Source of the DNA: Thamnaconus septentrionalis | Taxonomy: Eukaryota; Chordata; Actinopteri; Tetraodontiformes; Monacanthidae | Direction of reading: 5' to 3' | Assembly: GCA_009823395.1 (NCBI GenBank) | Contig: CM020518.1 | Location: forward strand, 11,398,501 to 11,462,500 | DNA: 64,000 nt | Shown: in pieces, positions 29,682 to 41,733 of the stretch | How positions within the stretch are numbered: position 1 is the stretch's first letter | Layout: each line of letters begins with the position of its first letter | Notes under the pieces: generated by a model | Database searches by the model: none | Seen by the model: the letters and a program-made list of their open reading frames with translations, nothing else | What the model was told of the DNA's origin: nothing | Program-made: the position numbers and the translations under genes

Positions 29682-32220
29682 ATGAAGCCCAGGAGACGAC
29701 ACGTCCTGCTGCTGTGCACGTTCGCCTGCGTCGGACTGACAGATACGATGGAGCCCATCTCGACGGGCATTGCGGTCGGCGTGGCTGCTGCCCTCACCGG
29801 GTTTTTGGCGAGCTATCCGAACATCTTCTTCCTTTTCCACGAGAGCTGCCGAACCGAGTGGGTCTCTTTTAATCAGACGGGTAAGCCTGCGCGAGCGAAG
29901 CGGAACGCTGAGCCACCGTCTCAAAAATTATGTTTGAAAAGTGTTTTCGAGCCAGAGTTTCAGCCAAATGTACCTGTTGACTCGCTCTTAGTCGAGGAAG
30001 GCATCTCCGTGCCATCTTAAGTTCGTGAATCCTGTTTGGAAGTCACGTCGTAACCGTTGTTAAACGTGTTCACGCTGCCAAGCGTTTTGTTTTGCCCAGT
30101 GCATGTGGTGTTCTTGAACGTAGCAGTGCGCGTCCTAAATGACGAATGCGGAAGTCGCAACTTGTGAAGACGGCTCGCCTCAGCGCGGTACTTCCTCCAT
30201 GTTTTGCGCTGTTTTTTTTTTTAAAAACAAACGAGAATAAACATCAATGCAGCGAAACAAACGGCTCTGACGATGAAAACGAAACACATGTATTTGTCTT
30301 TATATGTTTTATCGACGGTCGCCGTCCTGGCAAATTCGTTCGAGCCAGTCATAACAACGGTTCTCATAGGTGTCGGTGCAGGGCTTGGACGGACAATTTG
30401 GAATTATTTTCAGGAAAGTTGCGAACCCAAATGGATATCTTTGAACTCGACAGGTGAGCGTCTATGTGTTTGCCTTCACGTTCAGCTTTTGAACGCGGCC
30501 AGATTCCGCTGGGTGTCAAGAAACCAACACGCGGTGCTTTGCAATCGCGGTCGAGTATCGCAAGAGCACAGATGTCAAATTAGCTCGGAAAGAAACACAG
30601 CGGTGCTTCCCCCTAAAACACAACCTAAACAAACAACGAAGAAAACGAGCATTGGCTTCGATTCTATGGCTAATAAATATGGAATGCATTTGTTCTAAAG
30701 ATCTACATTCAAACGTACGCTTACTGTAGTTTTATTAATATATTGTTACGTTCACTCACTATTCTCACCCCTTAATACAAGTTTGTACATGTCTTCTTCG
30801 TTCGCCCACAACGGATTTGCGTTCCTTTCAATCTAATCACAACACCGCGGATGGACCATTTTTCCAGGAACACCTGACGCGACCGATTGCTTAGATTTTC
30901 TGTCTGGGTTAGACATCATTTCAGACATTCCAGGGTTTCTTTTGCTATGTCAGTTGCCCATCACGTGGTTGGCTCCTTCCTCACCGGACTTCTCTCTGTT
31001 TGAACTCCTTCAGGTCTGAAGGCCGACCTGCACAGCAAGCTGTTCGGACAGCACATCGCATCCCGCGTCATCCTGAAGGCTGTGAATGGCTTCATGAGCA
31101 ATGACAATCCAAAGAAGCCCCTGGTCCTCTCGCTGCACGGCTGGGCCGGCACGGGGAAGAACTATGCCAGTCAGCTCATTGCAAATAATATTTACAAGGA
31201 GGGAATGAACAGCAAGTTTGTGCACGTTTTCACATCCGAGCTCCACTTTCCACACTCAAGTCAGTTGGAAACCTACAAGGTATGATGGGTTAAAATCCTT
31301 ACTTTTTTTTTTTTTTTTTTATGTTTACCCTTTCCTGCCTTGTTCACATCGAACCCACTTGTCCGCAGTCTCAGCTACAGCAGTGGATCAGGGGCAACGT
31401 CACCAGCTGTGCACACTCCATGTTCATCTTCGACGAGATGGACAAGATGCATCCCGGCTTGATTGACAGCATAAAGCCCTACCTGGACTACTATGAGAAG
31501 CTGGACGGGGTCTCCTACCGGAAAGCCATCTTCATTTTCCTCAGGTGATCAATTCTGTCTGACCAGGTGCAGGTGCAGGCAACAAAGCAAGAAGTGCAGG
31601 AACAAAACGCAAAATGAACTTTGAATAGTAGATTCATCCAAGCTGAAATTTCTCACTGTCGCAGTGTATGGCAAAATAATGTGCCTCCAGAAACTGTTAA
31701 TTGCAGTCTAACTTTATGTTGTGCCATTTTTCTGTTTCATGCTAGCAATGCTGGAGGCGAGAGCATCATTGAGACGGCTCTGGAGTTCTGGAAAGCCGGA
31801 AGAAATCGCGAAGAAATTGAACTCAAGCACCTGGAAACGGACCTCACGGTGTCGGTCTTCAACAACAAAAACAGTACGTATGAGCTGGCGCAAGTTTCGA
31901 AAAGTTGACGACACGCACCTTCCATTGGCTGACCGTCCCTCGTTCCAGGTGGTTTGTGGCACACGGCCTTGATCAACAAGAACCTGGTGGATTTCTTCGT
32001 CCCGTTCCTGCCGCTCGAGTTCAGGCACGTGGTCCAGTGCGCCATGGCCGAGATGGAGGCCCAAGGACTGAAGCCAGATCCAGATGTGGCCAATCAGGTG
32101 GCTAATGATCTCGTCTATTTCCCGAAATCGGAGCGGTTGTTCGCCGCCAAAGGCTGCAAGACGATAGAGAGCAAGTTGAACTACTACATAGAGGATTCCC
32201 ACTTGCCTTCTTCGACGTGA
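29682..32220 (+). CDS. tor1: Torsin-1 (ER AAA+ ATPase), isoform from first exon 1a
   Basis: Exons 29682-29880, 31014-31279, 31369-31544, 31746-31873 and 31949-32220 join in frame to 346 residues (human TOR1A is 332). The hydrophobic leader from [12 protein letters not shown] is followed by EPIS, the usual start of mature torsin. Walker A is GWAGTGKN, Walker B is FIFDEMDK and sensor 1 is FLSNAGG. The C-terminal sensor-2 Cys-Lys lies in GCKTIE. Torsins are ATPases of the ER lumen and nuclear envelope, activated by LAP1/LULL1. The sequence is closer to TOR1B than TOR1A in places ([20 protein letters not shown]), so it may represent the ancestral single TOR1. The Glu-Glu pair affected in human early-onset dystonia aligns with Asn-Asp here. 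Confidence 0.9.
29881..31013 (+). other. tor1: tor1 first intron with internal promoter region
   Basis: Apart from exon 1b (30273-30453) no coding segment is seen. 29881-30272 must contain the start site for transcripts beginning with exon 1b, but I see no clear TATA element. Confidence 0.5.
30273..30453 (+). CDS. tor1: Alternative first exon 1b of the torsin gene
   Basis: ATG at 30273 opens a second leader, [20 protein letters not shown], followed by [19 protein letters not shown], an ESC motif and NSTG. It ends at a GTGAGC donor in phase 1, the same phase as exon 1a. It can therefore splice to the shared exon 2 at 31014 to give a 340-residue torsin. Exon 1a has the parallel order EPIS, hydrophobic stretch, ESC, NQTG. 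The two are diverged duplicates about 390 bases apart. Each keeps an N-glycosylation sequon and the conserved cysteine. Exon 1b has its own start codon, so a second promoter between 29881 and 30272 is inferred. Confidence 0.8.
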
Positions 32221-33832
32221 CCTCCTGTGGTGCTTTTTTTTTTTTAAACTCCACTTTTATGCTAGAACACGGTGAGAGTCCAAGACATTTTCTTGAAGCT
32301 TTTTGAGAACCAACCCAGCCACTGTCAAAAACTCATCACAGCTTCTCATTACTGTGTTGTTGTTTTTGCCTTATTGTTTTTTGAACCCAACGAGACCTTA
32401 AAACACTGTACATAAGAATTACTTGCTTGTAAAAGTCGGCCTTTATACAAAGTCTCTCCGTTTGAAAGCATCACATCAACTTTGAAACATTGAGATGGAT
32501 TTGATGCAGTGTTGATACATGAGATCTTGCCTGATGTGTTTTTTAAGTTGTTTTGTCACAACTGTAATGTCAACACTATTTTAATGTATTTTGACGCACA
32601 AATGGGTGCACGGTGGCTATTAAGTCTTCAAACCCCCGTTGTTAGAGTGGCACCTCCATTTCTCACTGCTTTGCTCTCTTATCTCTTCAAAACAATGTTT
32701 TTGACTGTAAGATGCAAGTAGCGCAACATGTTTGGACAAACCTGAACCTCCAGCTGATCTTTTGTGGGGTTCACCTGTGTGACTTAATAAGGAAGATGTT
32801 GGCGAGCAGTTCTGAACACAGACGCGTCCACAGACTGTGCATATTTTTGTCAGCATTAAAAGTGGAAAAGCTTTGGAAATAATCGGTCATCTAAGAAATC
32901 TGACATTTTAACAGGCGTCTCTAGTAGTAGTCTACAATTCACTGCGTTTTTAGCAGTCCTTTTTTTTTTTTTCCTTTTGACAAAAAAATTACGTTGTAAA
33001 ACACATCTTCACCGACTTGTGTCCAATAATGTGAAGTTCATCTGTAAGGATTTTTGTTTTTTGAAACACTGAAATCTATAAAATGTATTTATAAAAAAAA
33101 AATGCAACTGTCTGATTTTCAAGTGCTGTCACATGAGGTTGTTTGGTTTCCTGTTAGGGTGGGACTGGACTTTGCACGGGTGAAAAGAAATCAAACTTGT
33201 TACAGTTTCCATGGTAAAACTTTCCCTTGGTCTCCGTTTGCACTTAATACAACATCTTGAGACACACACACCAGAGTACAAAGTGCTATACTGTAAAGTT
33301 CTAAACATACAAGCTGTATGTTTGCTGCTTCATGGCCATAAAGTGTAACAAGTTAATGAAACATCAAAAAAAAAAAATCAGCATTCTACACTTTTAGTTT
33401 GGTTTGTCTCCATTTATCTTGTTTGATTATGCAGAAATATCAAGCTTCCAAAGATTCAATACGTTTCTGATTGCCACGCTGTCAGGCATCCAACAGATTT
33501 CAGGAGAGTTTACACAAAACAAATTCAGGGTTCAGAAAGTTTATTAATCTTCACTCAATTTAATCTGGTGCCCTGATGTTACCTCAGTTTTGCAATTAGA
33601 CAAAGTCTAAAACGATGTTTCCATCATTATTGCAATAATCCTTTTCTGTTTACTTTTTGCAACGTGACCAACCACAGCTCTCATTTCTGGCCTTACCAAA
33701 ATAAAGGTCTGGGTTGGTGTTATCAGAGTCAACACTGATAGAAATTACAAATGTTTATCTTGAGAATTTCAAAAGTGGGTAACGGCACTGCCAGCTGAGG
33801 GAGTTCCAACAAAAATCTGGAGTTGCATCAAG
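32221..33832 (+). other. tor1: tor1 3' untranslated region and intergenic gap
   Basis: AT-rich sequence after the torsin stop. Candidate poly(A) signals on the plus strand are ATTAAA at 32855-32860 and AATAAA at 33700-33705. No open frame of note. Confidence 0.5.
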
Positions 33833-33838
33833 TTTATT
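33833..33838 (-). terminator. nsa2: poly(A) signal of nsa2
   Basis: TTTATT on the plus strand (AATAAA on minus), 207 bases past the nsa2 stop. Confidence 0.55.
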
Positions 33839-34044
33839 CACATCACAATCAGCACAGATGTCCACCGTTGGCTTTTATTTCCTCGGGACGTCCTTCTCTT
33901 ACAAAAACGGTCGTGCTGCCACGGGCAGCACTGGTGAGCTTCCTGACGGGTCCCACGATGCCCACTGGTTCCTGATGTTCTCAGTGGTGGTGAGTGTGTT
34001 ACTTCACAGTAACCAGGCAAAGTCAGTATAAAAAGGTCAGAGTC

Positions 34045-35895
34045 TTAAACCAGCAGGACAGCGTTGATGCAGCCGTCGTTCTCCGGATTATTCGTCACCT
34101 GAGCGTATTTACCTGGAAGGTAACGGCAGTGAATGAGTCACAACACACAGTTTTCACAGAATGCCGATTTTTTTCTTTAACAACTCATCTCAATATTCAG
34201 ATTGTCACAGTTTGACGAAAGACAATTTCACTGTCGAGCCCGGTGATTTTTTTTTTTTTTTTTTCTCACCCCAGATGACTTTTCCTCCTTGTGTGACCAA
34301 ACCCAGCTCGCTGACATTGACCTCCACCACTGTTCCTTTGGTGATGACGCCCAGGAGGTGTAGAGGGGCGAGGAGGGGTTCTTCTTCACGCCGAGGATGG
34401 GGAGGCAGAAGGTGGCCTTCAGCTCTGGGTGTGTGACGTGAGCCTTTTTGAAACGCAAGCCCTACGGTGGGGACGGTGAACAAAAACAAGGTGATTAAAA
34501 TCGGTCACTTCTGTGAAAATATCGGGAAAAATATGAGGTGATCTTACCATAGGTCTGATAAAACGCTCGTATTTGGGAGGTTTCCGGGTGAAGCCGTCGC
34601 CGACGAAGCAAACCTTGGTGACCATTCGCTTCCAGGCCTTCTTTTGTCTCTTTCCTGTTTTGATGACTTTGAGCACTTCGGTTTCTCCCTGGGCACGCAC
34701 TTTGGGCAGAGGCACCTCCCATTTACCCTGCAGGGGAAAAATGTGAATTGAGTTTCAGACCTTAAACAATCACAGTATCACAATTACAGATCTTAATTGT
34801 GGCGTTTTTAAAAAAAAAAATTTGGATACGGCCCCCAACACTTGAGCACAATCTGAGCGCTTTACAATGTACAACTTTGTTGTCTGACTACTTCACACCA
34901 TAAACTACCATATATCTTTAGCAGAAAGACTTGAAATATTCCTGTTGTGAAAGTTGAAAGCCGCTGAAGACACTTACAGCCTTCTCCTTCCTCTTCTGTT
35001 TGATCATGTTGGAAAGGACTTTAGCGCGAGACTGCCCCTCTCTGTCCAGCAGGTATGCAGGCACCGCTCCCTCCGGGGTCTTGTCGTCATTCTTCTGCTT
35101 GGTCTTCCTCTGTTCGTGCATCTTGAGGCTGCAGATGGACAAGTTGGAATTTGTTGGCTTTTTCGTTGAGTTTGATGGGGAGTAATTATGTGTCTTTGTA
35201 CTCACGTCTTCTTCATCTGGATCTTCTCTGCGTGTCTCTGCTTGTGGTACAACTTGGCCTTCAGACCGATCAACTTCTTGGCCTTGTGCGAGCGCTCGTG
35301 AGCCTCACGGCTCTCCTTCTTCCTTTTCTTTTCATGGTGGTCAAGGCGATAGCCGTGCCGCTTGCGATGTAACTCGATGTGCTCGTTCTGGGGCTGCAGA
35401 GGAAAAATAGCAAATTATCTTTTAATTCTCAATGCATCACAAAATTTGAATGGAGTATGTTTCTTCTGACATCTAGGTGTTTTCCAAGAGTTTACAAATA
35501 TTAACCCCAACAATGATAACATTTGATGCATTCTGTTCTGTACATTATATTTTTGTATGGATTGAGGACTATTGATAAGGTGACAGCTTTCCATGTATAG
35601 ATGTATGCATTAAGGTCAGTCTACAGTAGGAGCAGACAGGGAACACGGACTTGTACTTGATTCCTATAAATCCTGGCACTTTAAGTTAATACAGTAAGTA
35701 AAAAGTAAAACCATTTTGATGCCACAAGAAAACAATCGGGAAGAAAAACTGACAATTGAAAACTAAAAACATTTGACCAAACCATATGTCACCGTGCCAC
35801 ATGTTGACCAAAGCTAACGTTAGCATAACAGCGAAGCACATGAATTGAAAATAAAGAGGCGATATTGGCTTAAACGCGCAATTTGTTCTTACCAT
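34045..35895 (-). CDS. nsa2: Ribosome biogenesis protein NSA2, with a one-base disruption
   Basis: Exons on the minus strand: 35895-35893 (just the ATG), 35393-35206, 35128-34978, 34727-34548, 34461-34270 and 34112-34045. They give 260 residues once one missing base is allowed for, the family's exact length. The protein begins [20 protein letters not shown] and ends [15 protein letters not shown], nearly identical to other animals. NSA2 is a nucleolar factor of 60S subunit and 27S pre-rRNA maturation. The exon at 34461-34270 is 192 bases where the frame needs 193: [10 protein letters not shown] reads in one frame and [20 protein letters not shown] in the next, with the break near 34354. The rest shows strong purifying selection, so an assembly error is likelier than a dead gene. 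It diverges from gfm2. Confidence 0.93.
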
Positions 35896-36642
35896 GTTGT
35901 TGAAAGGTGTTTATGTGTTGCGGGGAATCTGTGGTGACCGCAGATTGGCGGCGTGTTTCAAGAATATTCGATGTTTTGTTTTGAGGCTAGGTTCCGAAGA
36001 TGTTATTTTCACCGTAGCCACGGCTTAGAGGAAATACGTCACCGTAACGTCGTGAACCTGTGCGCTTGTTAAAAATGAACGGCTTCAATTTAACGAAAAG
36101 TAAAATGTTAGAACAAAATAAATCATACCTCAAATCACGCAATTTTGTTATATATGTTTGATATTTTTTCCCAAATATATTTATGTATGTTTAGAATGTC
36201 TATAAATATGTCTCTGGCGGAAATAATTTGTTAACGTTCCCGGAAGTTTAAACAATAAGCGCTTGTTTCCAGGGGGTGTATTTTGGAGACGCACCTGGCC
36301 AAAGCATGACATTTGACGGAGTTGCAGATTATGCTGTTTTGTAGGACACCCGAGACATTTTTTTTGTAGGCTAAACGTAGCGTTTTCACAATGGTTTTTA
36401 GCAAAGCGTCGTTCCGATTTCGTGCAACATAAGCTACATCAGGAGGAACTGTTTTTCTTCTTCAAAACCCAGTGTGATGAAGGAAGCGCTTTGGGATTCA
36501 GAAAAACACAGAGTTTCTATGTCAAAGCCTTGGAGGCAACAAGCAGGATGATTTGTGTAAGATATTACTGACAAGCCGTTATGTCGGCCTTTAAAATATA
36601 TATGTTGTGCCTCCTTTACAATAGTGTCATTCATGCTTTCAG
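35896..36642. promoter_or_regulatory. Shared divergent promoter region of nsa2 and gfm2
   Basis: The two start codons are about 760 bases apart on opposite strands with only untranslated sequence between. A bidirectional promoter is inferred from this head-to-head layout, which also holds for the human pair. A 5' exon of gfm2 must lie here, upstream of the acceptor at 36641-36642, but its borders cannot be fixed. Confidence 0.6.
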
Positions 36643-36651
36643 GCAAGGTAT

Positions 36652-39600
36652 ATGTTGTCCATTGGGCTCCGGTGCAGCGGGTGCAAAGTGAGCCGCCATA
36701 CCCACAGACACTACAGCTTTCTTCCAGGTCTGTTGTTCTATTGGATCTAGATGGACTGTCTTTTAAAAGGATGGCAATTTTATTTGACTCCTGTTTCCCC
36801 CTTCTTGCATAATTGAACTGTTTATTATTGAACTATTATGCCAAGGTCGTTATTCAAATGATCACTGAAAGATAAATCAGATGCTCATACACAGCATCTC
36901 TAAATCACAGTTTCTCTTCCCTATTACAGATGATGTCAAATCACTGCGCTCTGTGGTCAACCCTGATGTATCCAAGTAGGTCCCGAATTATTGCTTTTTT
37001 TTCCGTTCCACTGTCTCCTGGCTTGTGTGTCAATTTGTGTTCTCGCACCTGCAGAATCCGCAACATTGGCATTATGGCTCACATTGATGCCGGAAAGACA
37101 ACAACCACTGAGAGGATGCTTTATTACTCCGGCTACACGAGGGCAATAGGAGGTGTGTGGGATCAGCATTGTTCAGTATTCCCTGATGTGGCTTGATCTC
37201 ACCTGAGTGAGTCGTTCTTCTCGCTGTCGTCAGACGTGGACGACGGCGACACAGTCACAGATTTCATGGCTCAGGAGCGAGAGCGCGGCATCACCATCCA
37301 GTCCGCAGCGGTCACGTTTGACTGGAAGAGTCATAGGATCAACCTCATCGATACCCCGGGTACAGTCGGAGTCGTTAAACCTGAGTTATTCCAAAGTGGA
37401 GAAGTGAACCCGCTTGTGTTTAACGTGACGGTTTCACTGCAGGACACGTTGATTTCACTCTGGAGGTGGAGCGGGCACTCCGCGTCCTCGACGGGGCCGT
37501 CGCCGTGTTTGATGCCTCCGCTGGCGTCGAGGTTGTCCACCCCTTTGCTTTCCAACGGCTACGCGTCCCATTTTGTACATTTTGCTTATTTCGCCGTCAC
37601 GCACGCTTCGACCTCACCTGCTTCTCCTGCTGTCCAAACGCCAACAGGCTCAGACTCTGACGGTGTGGAGGCAAGCGGAGAAGCACCACGTCCCTTGCGT
37701 GTGCTTCCTGAACAAGATGGATAAGCCTGCGGCAAAGTGAGTTCCATTTTCACACACACAGGTTCTTACTTTTTCATCCTTTTTTTCTTTTTTAAACTGG
37801 ATGCTTATTTGTGTTTACTTTGTAGCCTTGGCTACTCCATTGACAGCATAAAACAGAAGCTTAAAGCAAACCCCGTCCTGCTGCAGGTGGGTAACAGTGT
37901 TGCAATCTTAAGTTGAGAACATTTGTGGCAGAATCCACAACATGCAGTTGTTTTTCCTAACCTGCTTGCTTACTTTTAATTTATTTTAACTATTTTATTT
38001 TTGTTGTGTTTCATCCGTGTAGCACAATTAAGTAAAAAGCTTTTATTTTGTAAACTAACAGATCTGCAAAAGGACAACATAGTGATAAGATACGGCTAAA
38101 ACCTGATTCCACTCGATCTCGATTCAATTTGTTTTGTGGCCACGTGCGAATCGCCGTGTTCCGCAGATTCCTGTCGGCAGTGGCAAGAGCTTTTCGGGCG
38201 TGGTGGACTTGATAACCAATCAGAAGCTGCTGTGGAAAGCCAGATCTCCGGGTGACGACGGACGGACGTTTGACAGCAAACCTCTGGGCCAGTCGGATGA
38301 GCCCGAGCTCCTGCAGGTGGTGTTGGAGGCCAGAGCAGCTTTGATCGAACAGGTTCCTGACGCAGCGCCACACATCATCTTCTTCTGCTTCTCCTCCTTT
38401 GGCCTTTTTTCCCTTCAGCCTATCATTTGTCTCCTCATCATTTCCCTTTCCTGCTCCCAATCGCAGGTGGCTGACCTGGATGATGAATTTGCCGAACTGC
38501 TGCTGACTGAATACAGCGACAATTCTGACGCTATACCCTCTAGCAAAGTAAGTATTAAATGATACCGTTTAAATTCAATCTATGGGCCTGTGCAGTTTGA
38601 AAATGGTTGACCTGTCCTCAGATACAGGAGGCCGTACGGCGGATCACTCTGGCCCGTAAAGGGGTGCCAGTCCTGTGTGGGAGCTCCTTGAGGAACAAGG
38701 GGGTCCAGCCTCTTTTGGACGCCATCACCGCCTACCTGCCTGCTCCCAGCGAGCGGCACCATGACCTGGTGTGAGTGAGTTCCTCCGTGGTTGCTGTGTT
38801 TTCAGTCACGTTTTGAGTCTTTTTGTGCAAGCGTCAGGCTTCATTTTAGCTTGAATTGAACTTTATTGCTTGTAAAAACTTTGTTCTCCCCAGCATGACA
38901 GAGAAAGTGTCAGTTATTTAATAATTTCAGGAGCAGTGAAAGGAAATTTGAAAACCCTGCAATGTCAAATGTGATTTCCGACTAATTAATATCCAGCTGA
39001 GTTACCTTCTTAAGGCGACTGTGCTAACCTGCGCGCCACCCAGAACAAACTCATTTTCCATTTATTATACGTTACTGCGAAGACGGGCAGTGTGGAATTT
39101 CAATGTTAATTTATGTGCATTTATTTTGCCGTTTCCCATCCGTCTCCCTGCAGCCGCTGGTACAAGGACGACTTGTGCGCGCTGGCCTTCAAGGTTCTCC
39201 ACGACAAGCAGCGCGGCCCTCTGGTGTTCCTCAGGATCTACTCCGGCACCCTGAAACCGCAGACGGCCGTGCACAACATCAACCGGAACAGCACGTACGC
39301 CGTCGCGAGGACGCACGGGATCTCGTCTGACCTTACGACCCACAAGTGAAGAAAATCATTTTTCTTTTTTTTTTTCCTATGCAGCGAGAGGATGAGCAGG
39401 CTGCTCGTGCCGTTTGCCGACCAGCATGTGGAAATCCCCTCGATGACGGCGGGGAACATCGCCTTGACTGTCGGACTCAAGCAGGTGGAGAACTTGACAC
39501 ACCAGCCGCCTCGCTGTATCGCACGACGTCCGCTTCCTGGAGCGGCAACAGGTTAAACAGGTTTTCTCTCTCTGTCGGGAAGACGGTCACGGGGGACACG

Positions 39601-41407
39601 ATCGTGTCATCCAAGGCTTCGGCGGCGGCCGCCGTGCGCCGGGCTCACGCCGAAGGCGGCGGGACGGGATCGAAACGCGGGGATCGGGCCAGCGTGGTGC
39701 TTTCAGGCGTCGAAGTCCCCGATCCCGTCTTCTTCTGCACCATAGAACCGCCCACCATGGCCAAGCAGGCTGGTCAGTGACATAGCTTCCTGCCTCCTGT
39801 TCCTGCAAAACTAGCATTCACTTGAGAATTGTTTTTATTAAAGATCTCGAGAACGCGCTCAACTGCCTCCAGCGAGAGGACCCCAGCCTCAAAGTCCGGG
39901 TCGACCCGGACTCGGGCCAGGTAGGAGCTTCCGACGGGAGGGGATGGGACTTTGTTTGCTGACACGCCTCCACACAATCTGTCGCCCCCCCCCCCAGACA
40001 ATCCTGTGCGGGATGGGAGAGCTGCACATCGAGATCGTGCACGATCGGATCCGACGGGAGTACGGCATCGAGACGTACCTGGGCCCGCTGCAGGTGGCCT
40101 ACAGGGAGAGCATCCTCCACGAGGCCTCGGCCACAGGTGCGGCCTCCCGCCAGGCGGCGTGCACGTTACTTGTTTTTCATTTATCAGATTTCGCCTCAAC
40201 TCGTCTCCTCGCCGCGACGCAGACACGCTGGACCGCACCATCGGGGACAGACGCCACCAGGTCACAGCGCAGCTCTCCGTCCAGCCTGCAGACATCTTCT
40301 CAGCGGCGGGTTCCTGCCACGTGGCTTTCACGGAGGAGTTGGAGAGGCAGCTGTCGGCAGAGGCGAGGGAGGCGGTGGAGAACGGAGCGCGCAGCTCGTA
40401 CCTCCAAGGTATCATCAGAGATAAAGAAAAAGACTGTACAGAACTCGTACCAGTGAATATATTCACTTCCTGACTTCCCCCTCAGGTCCCTTGCTTGGTT
40501 ATCCTCTCCTGGGAGTGTCTTCACTGATCCAGAGGGTTACGGTGGAGGCTGGAACCTCTCCCGCTATGGTGTCTGCCTGCGTGTCCCGCTGCATGCTCAA
40601 GGTAAACCGCATTGGCTTCCTACTTTATACCCATGTTTAGATCTTTATTTTTCATCATGGACAGTGGAAAGATTTTGCAAAAAAAAAAAAACAAACTCAA
40701 TTGTCCTCCGTATTTACCTCACATTTTACGGCCTCTAGCAAAACCTTCACTTTAGCTTCCTGCTAAAAAATTAGCGTTTGTTGAACCTTCCACTTTTAAA
40801 AGCGTTTACCACCCCTTGTGATGTCACAATGGGGTTATGTGGCAGAAATAAAGGGTGGACAGTTTTTCTTTGACCAGTTAAAGAAAATATTTTAGAAAAA
40901 ATACTAAAGTAAAAGAAATTAAAGCTATTATTTTTTACACAATACAGACCCTTTAAAATTGTAAATTCAAGTTTGCCTGTTGTCGAACTGTCTCTCTCCT
41001 GTCCTGGAAACAGGCCCTGAAACTAGCGGGAGGCCAAGTCCTGGAGCCACTGATGTCCCTGGAGGTGACCATCGGGGAGGAGCACCTCGGCTCCGTGTTG
41101 GGGACTTGGCTCAAAGGCGCGGAACCGTCAGAGACATCCAGAGTCGCCACGACGACAAGGTGCTGCTCGCAAGCGTGCCGCTGGCGGAGATGATGGTGAG
41201 ATGAGCTCCGAGTTCAAAGTAGTACATTTTAGTTTCAATGGGTCGCAGACAATTGTTTTTGTTTTTAATTCTGCGAAGGGCTATTCCACCATCCTGAGAA
41301 CGCTCACGTCGGGCAACGCAACCTTCTCCCTGGAGCTGGACACCTACGAGGCCATGAACCCCCAGGACCAGAACATCCTCCTGAAAAGACTGTCCGGTCT
41401 GCTTTGA
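36652..41407 (+). CDS. gfm2: Mitochondrial ribosome-releasing factor 2 (EF-G2), with a one-base disruption
   Basis: Nineteen coding exons: 36652-36727, 36930-36975, 37055-37152, 37234-37359, 37443-37531, 37648-37736, 37826-37886, 38167-38352, 38467-38547, 38622-38770, 39154-39294, 39385-39484, 39583-39772, 39844-39920, 39998-40136, 40223-40408, 40486-40601, 41014-41195 and 41279-41407. They give about 753 residues (human 779). An Arg-rich mitochondrial leader precedes the GTPase domain with P-loop [14 protein letters not shown] and NKMD. EF-G domains follow, ending [16 protein letters not shown]2 works with mitochondrial RRF to split ribosomes after termination. Exon 41014-41195 is 182 bases where 183 are needed: LGSVLG is followed by [13 protein letters not shown] in the next frame, one G short in the G-run at 41100-41103. 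The start at 36652 fits the leader, but an upstream ATG in an unseen first exon is possible. Confidence 0.93.
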
Positions 41408-41733
41408 TCCAGCCTGAACTGTCACCTCACAAACCGGGGCCAAATTATCAGAGACATTGGACACGCAAGGACTTCTAGTAAAAACGTCAACATTTATTTA
41501 TTTATTCACAATCAAGAATACAAATGATTTGAAAAAAACAATAGAATCAAGAGTGCATTCGCTTTTGCGCAGTGTTGTTTTTTTAGCAGATGGATGATTT
41601 GTCTTAGCGTTGCTGCAGTGACGCTTTAACATAGGCAGAGCAGAACTTGGATATCTTGTGTTTTTTTTTTTCCCCCATTGCCCTTTTTTTTTTGCATTCA
41701 TTTCAGCATCTGCTTGCAGCCCCCGAGTTGCAC
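41408..41733. other. Gap between convergent gfm2 and hexb
   Basis: The two stops are 326 bases apart. AATAAA-type signals for hexb on the minus strand lie at 41493-41506. No canonical signal for gfm2 is seen on the plus strand before the hexb stop, so the two 3' ends may overlap. Confidence 0.6.
41493..41506 (-). terminator. hexb: poly(A) signals of hexb
   Basis: Overlapping TTTATTTATTTATT on the plus strand gives tandem AATAAA on the minus strand, about 235 bases past the hexb stop. Confidence 0.6.

Noticed and set aside
30453..30698. Read-through of torsin exon 1b as a separate 141-codon gene
   Set aside because: The frame continues past a strong GTGAGC donor and loses all torsin similarity there. 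Splicing to 31014 explains it better.
34205..34489. nsa2 as a pseudogene
   Set aside because: A single indel in a short C-run amid perfectly conserved exons and splice sites is better explained by a base error.
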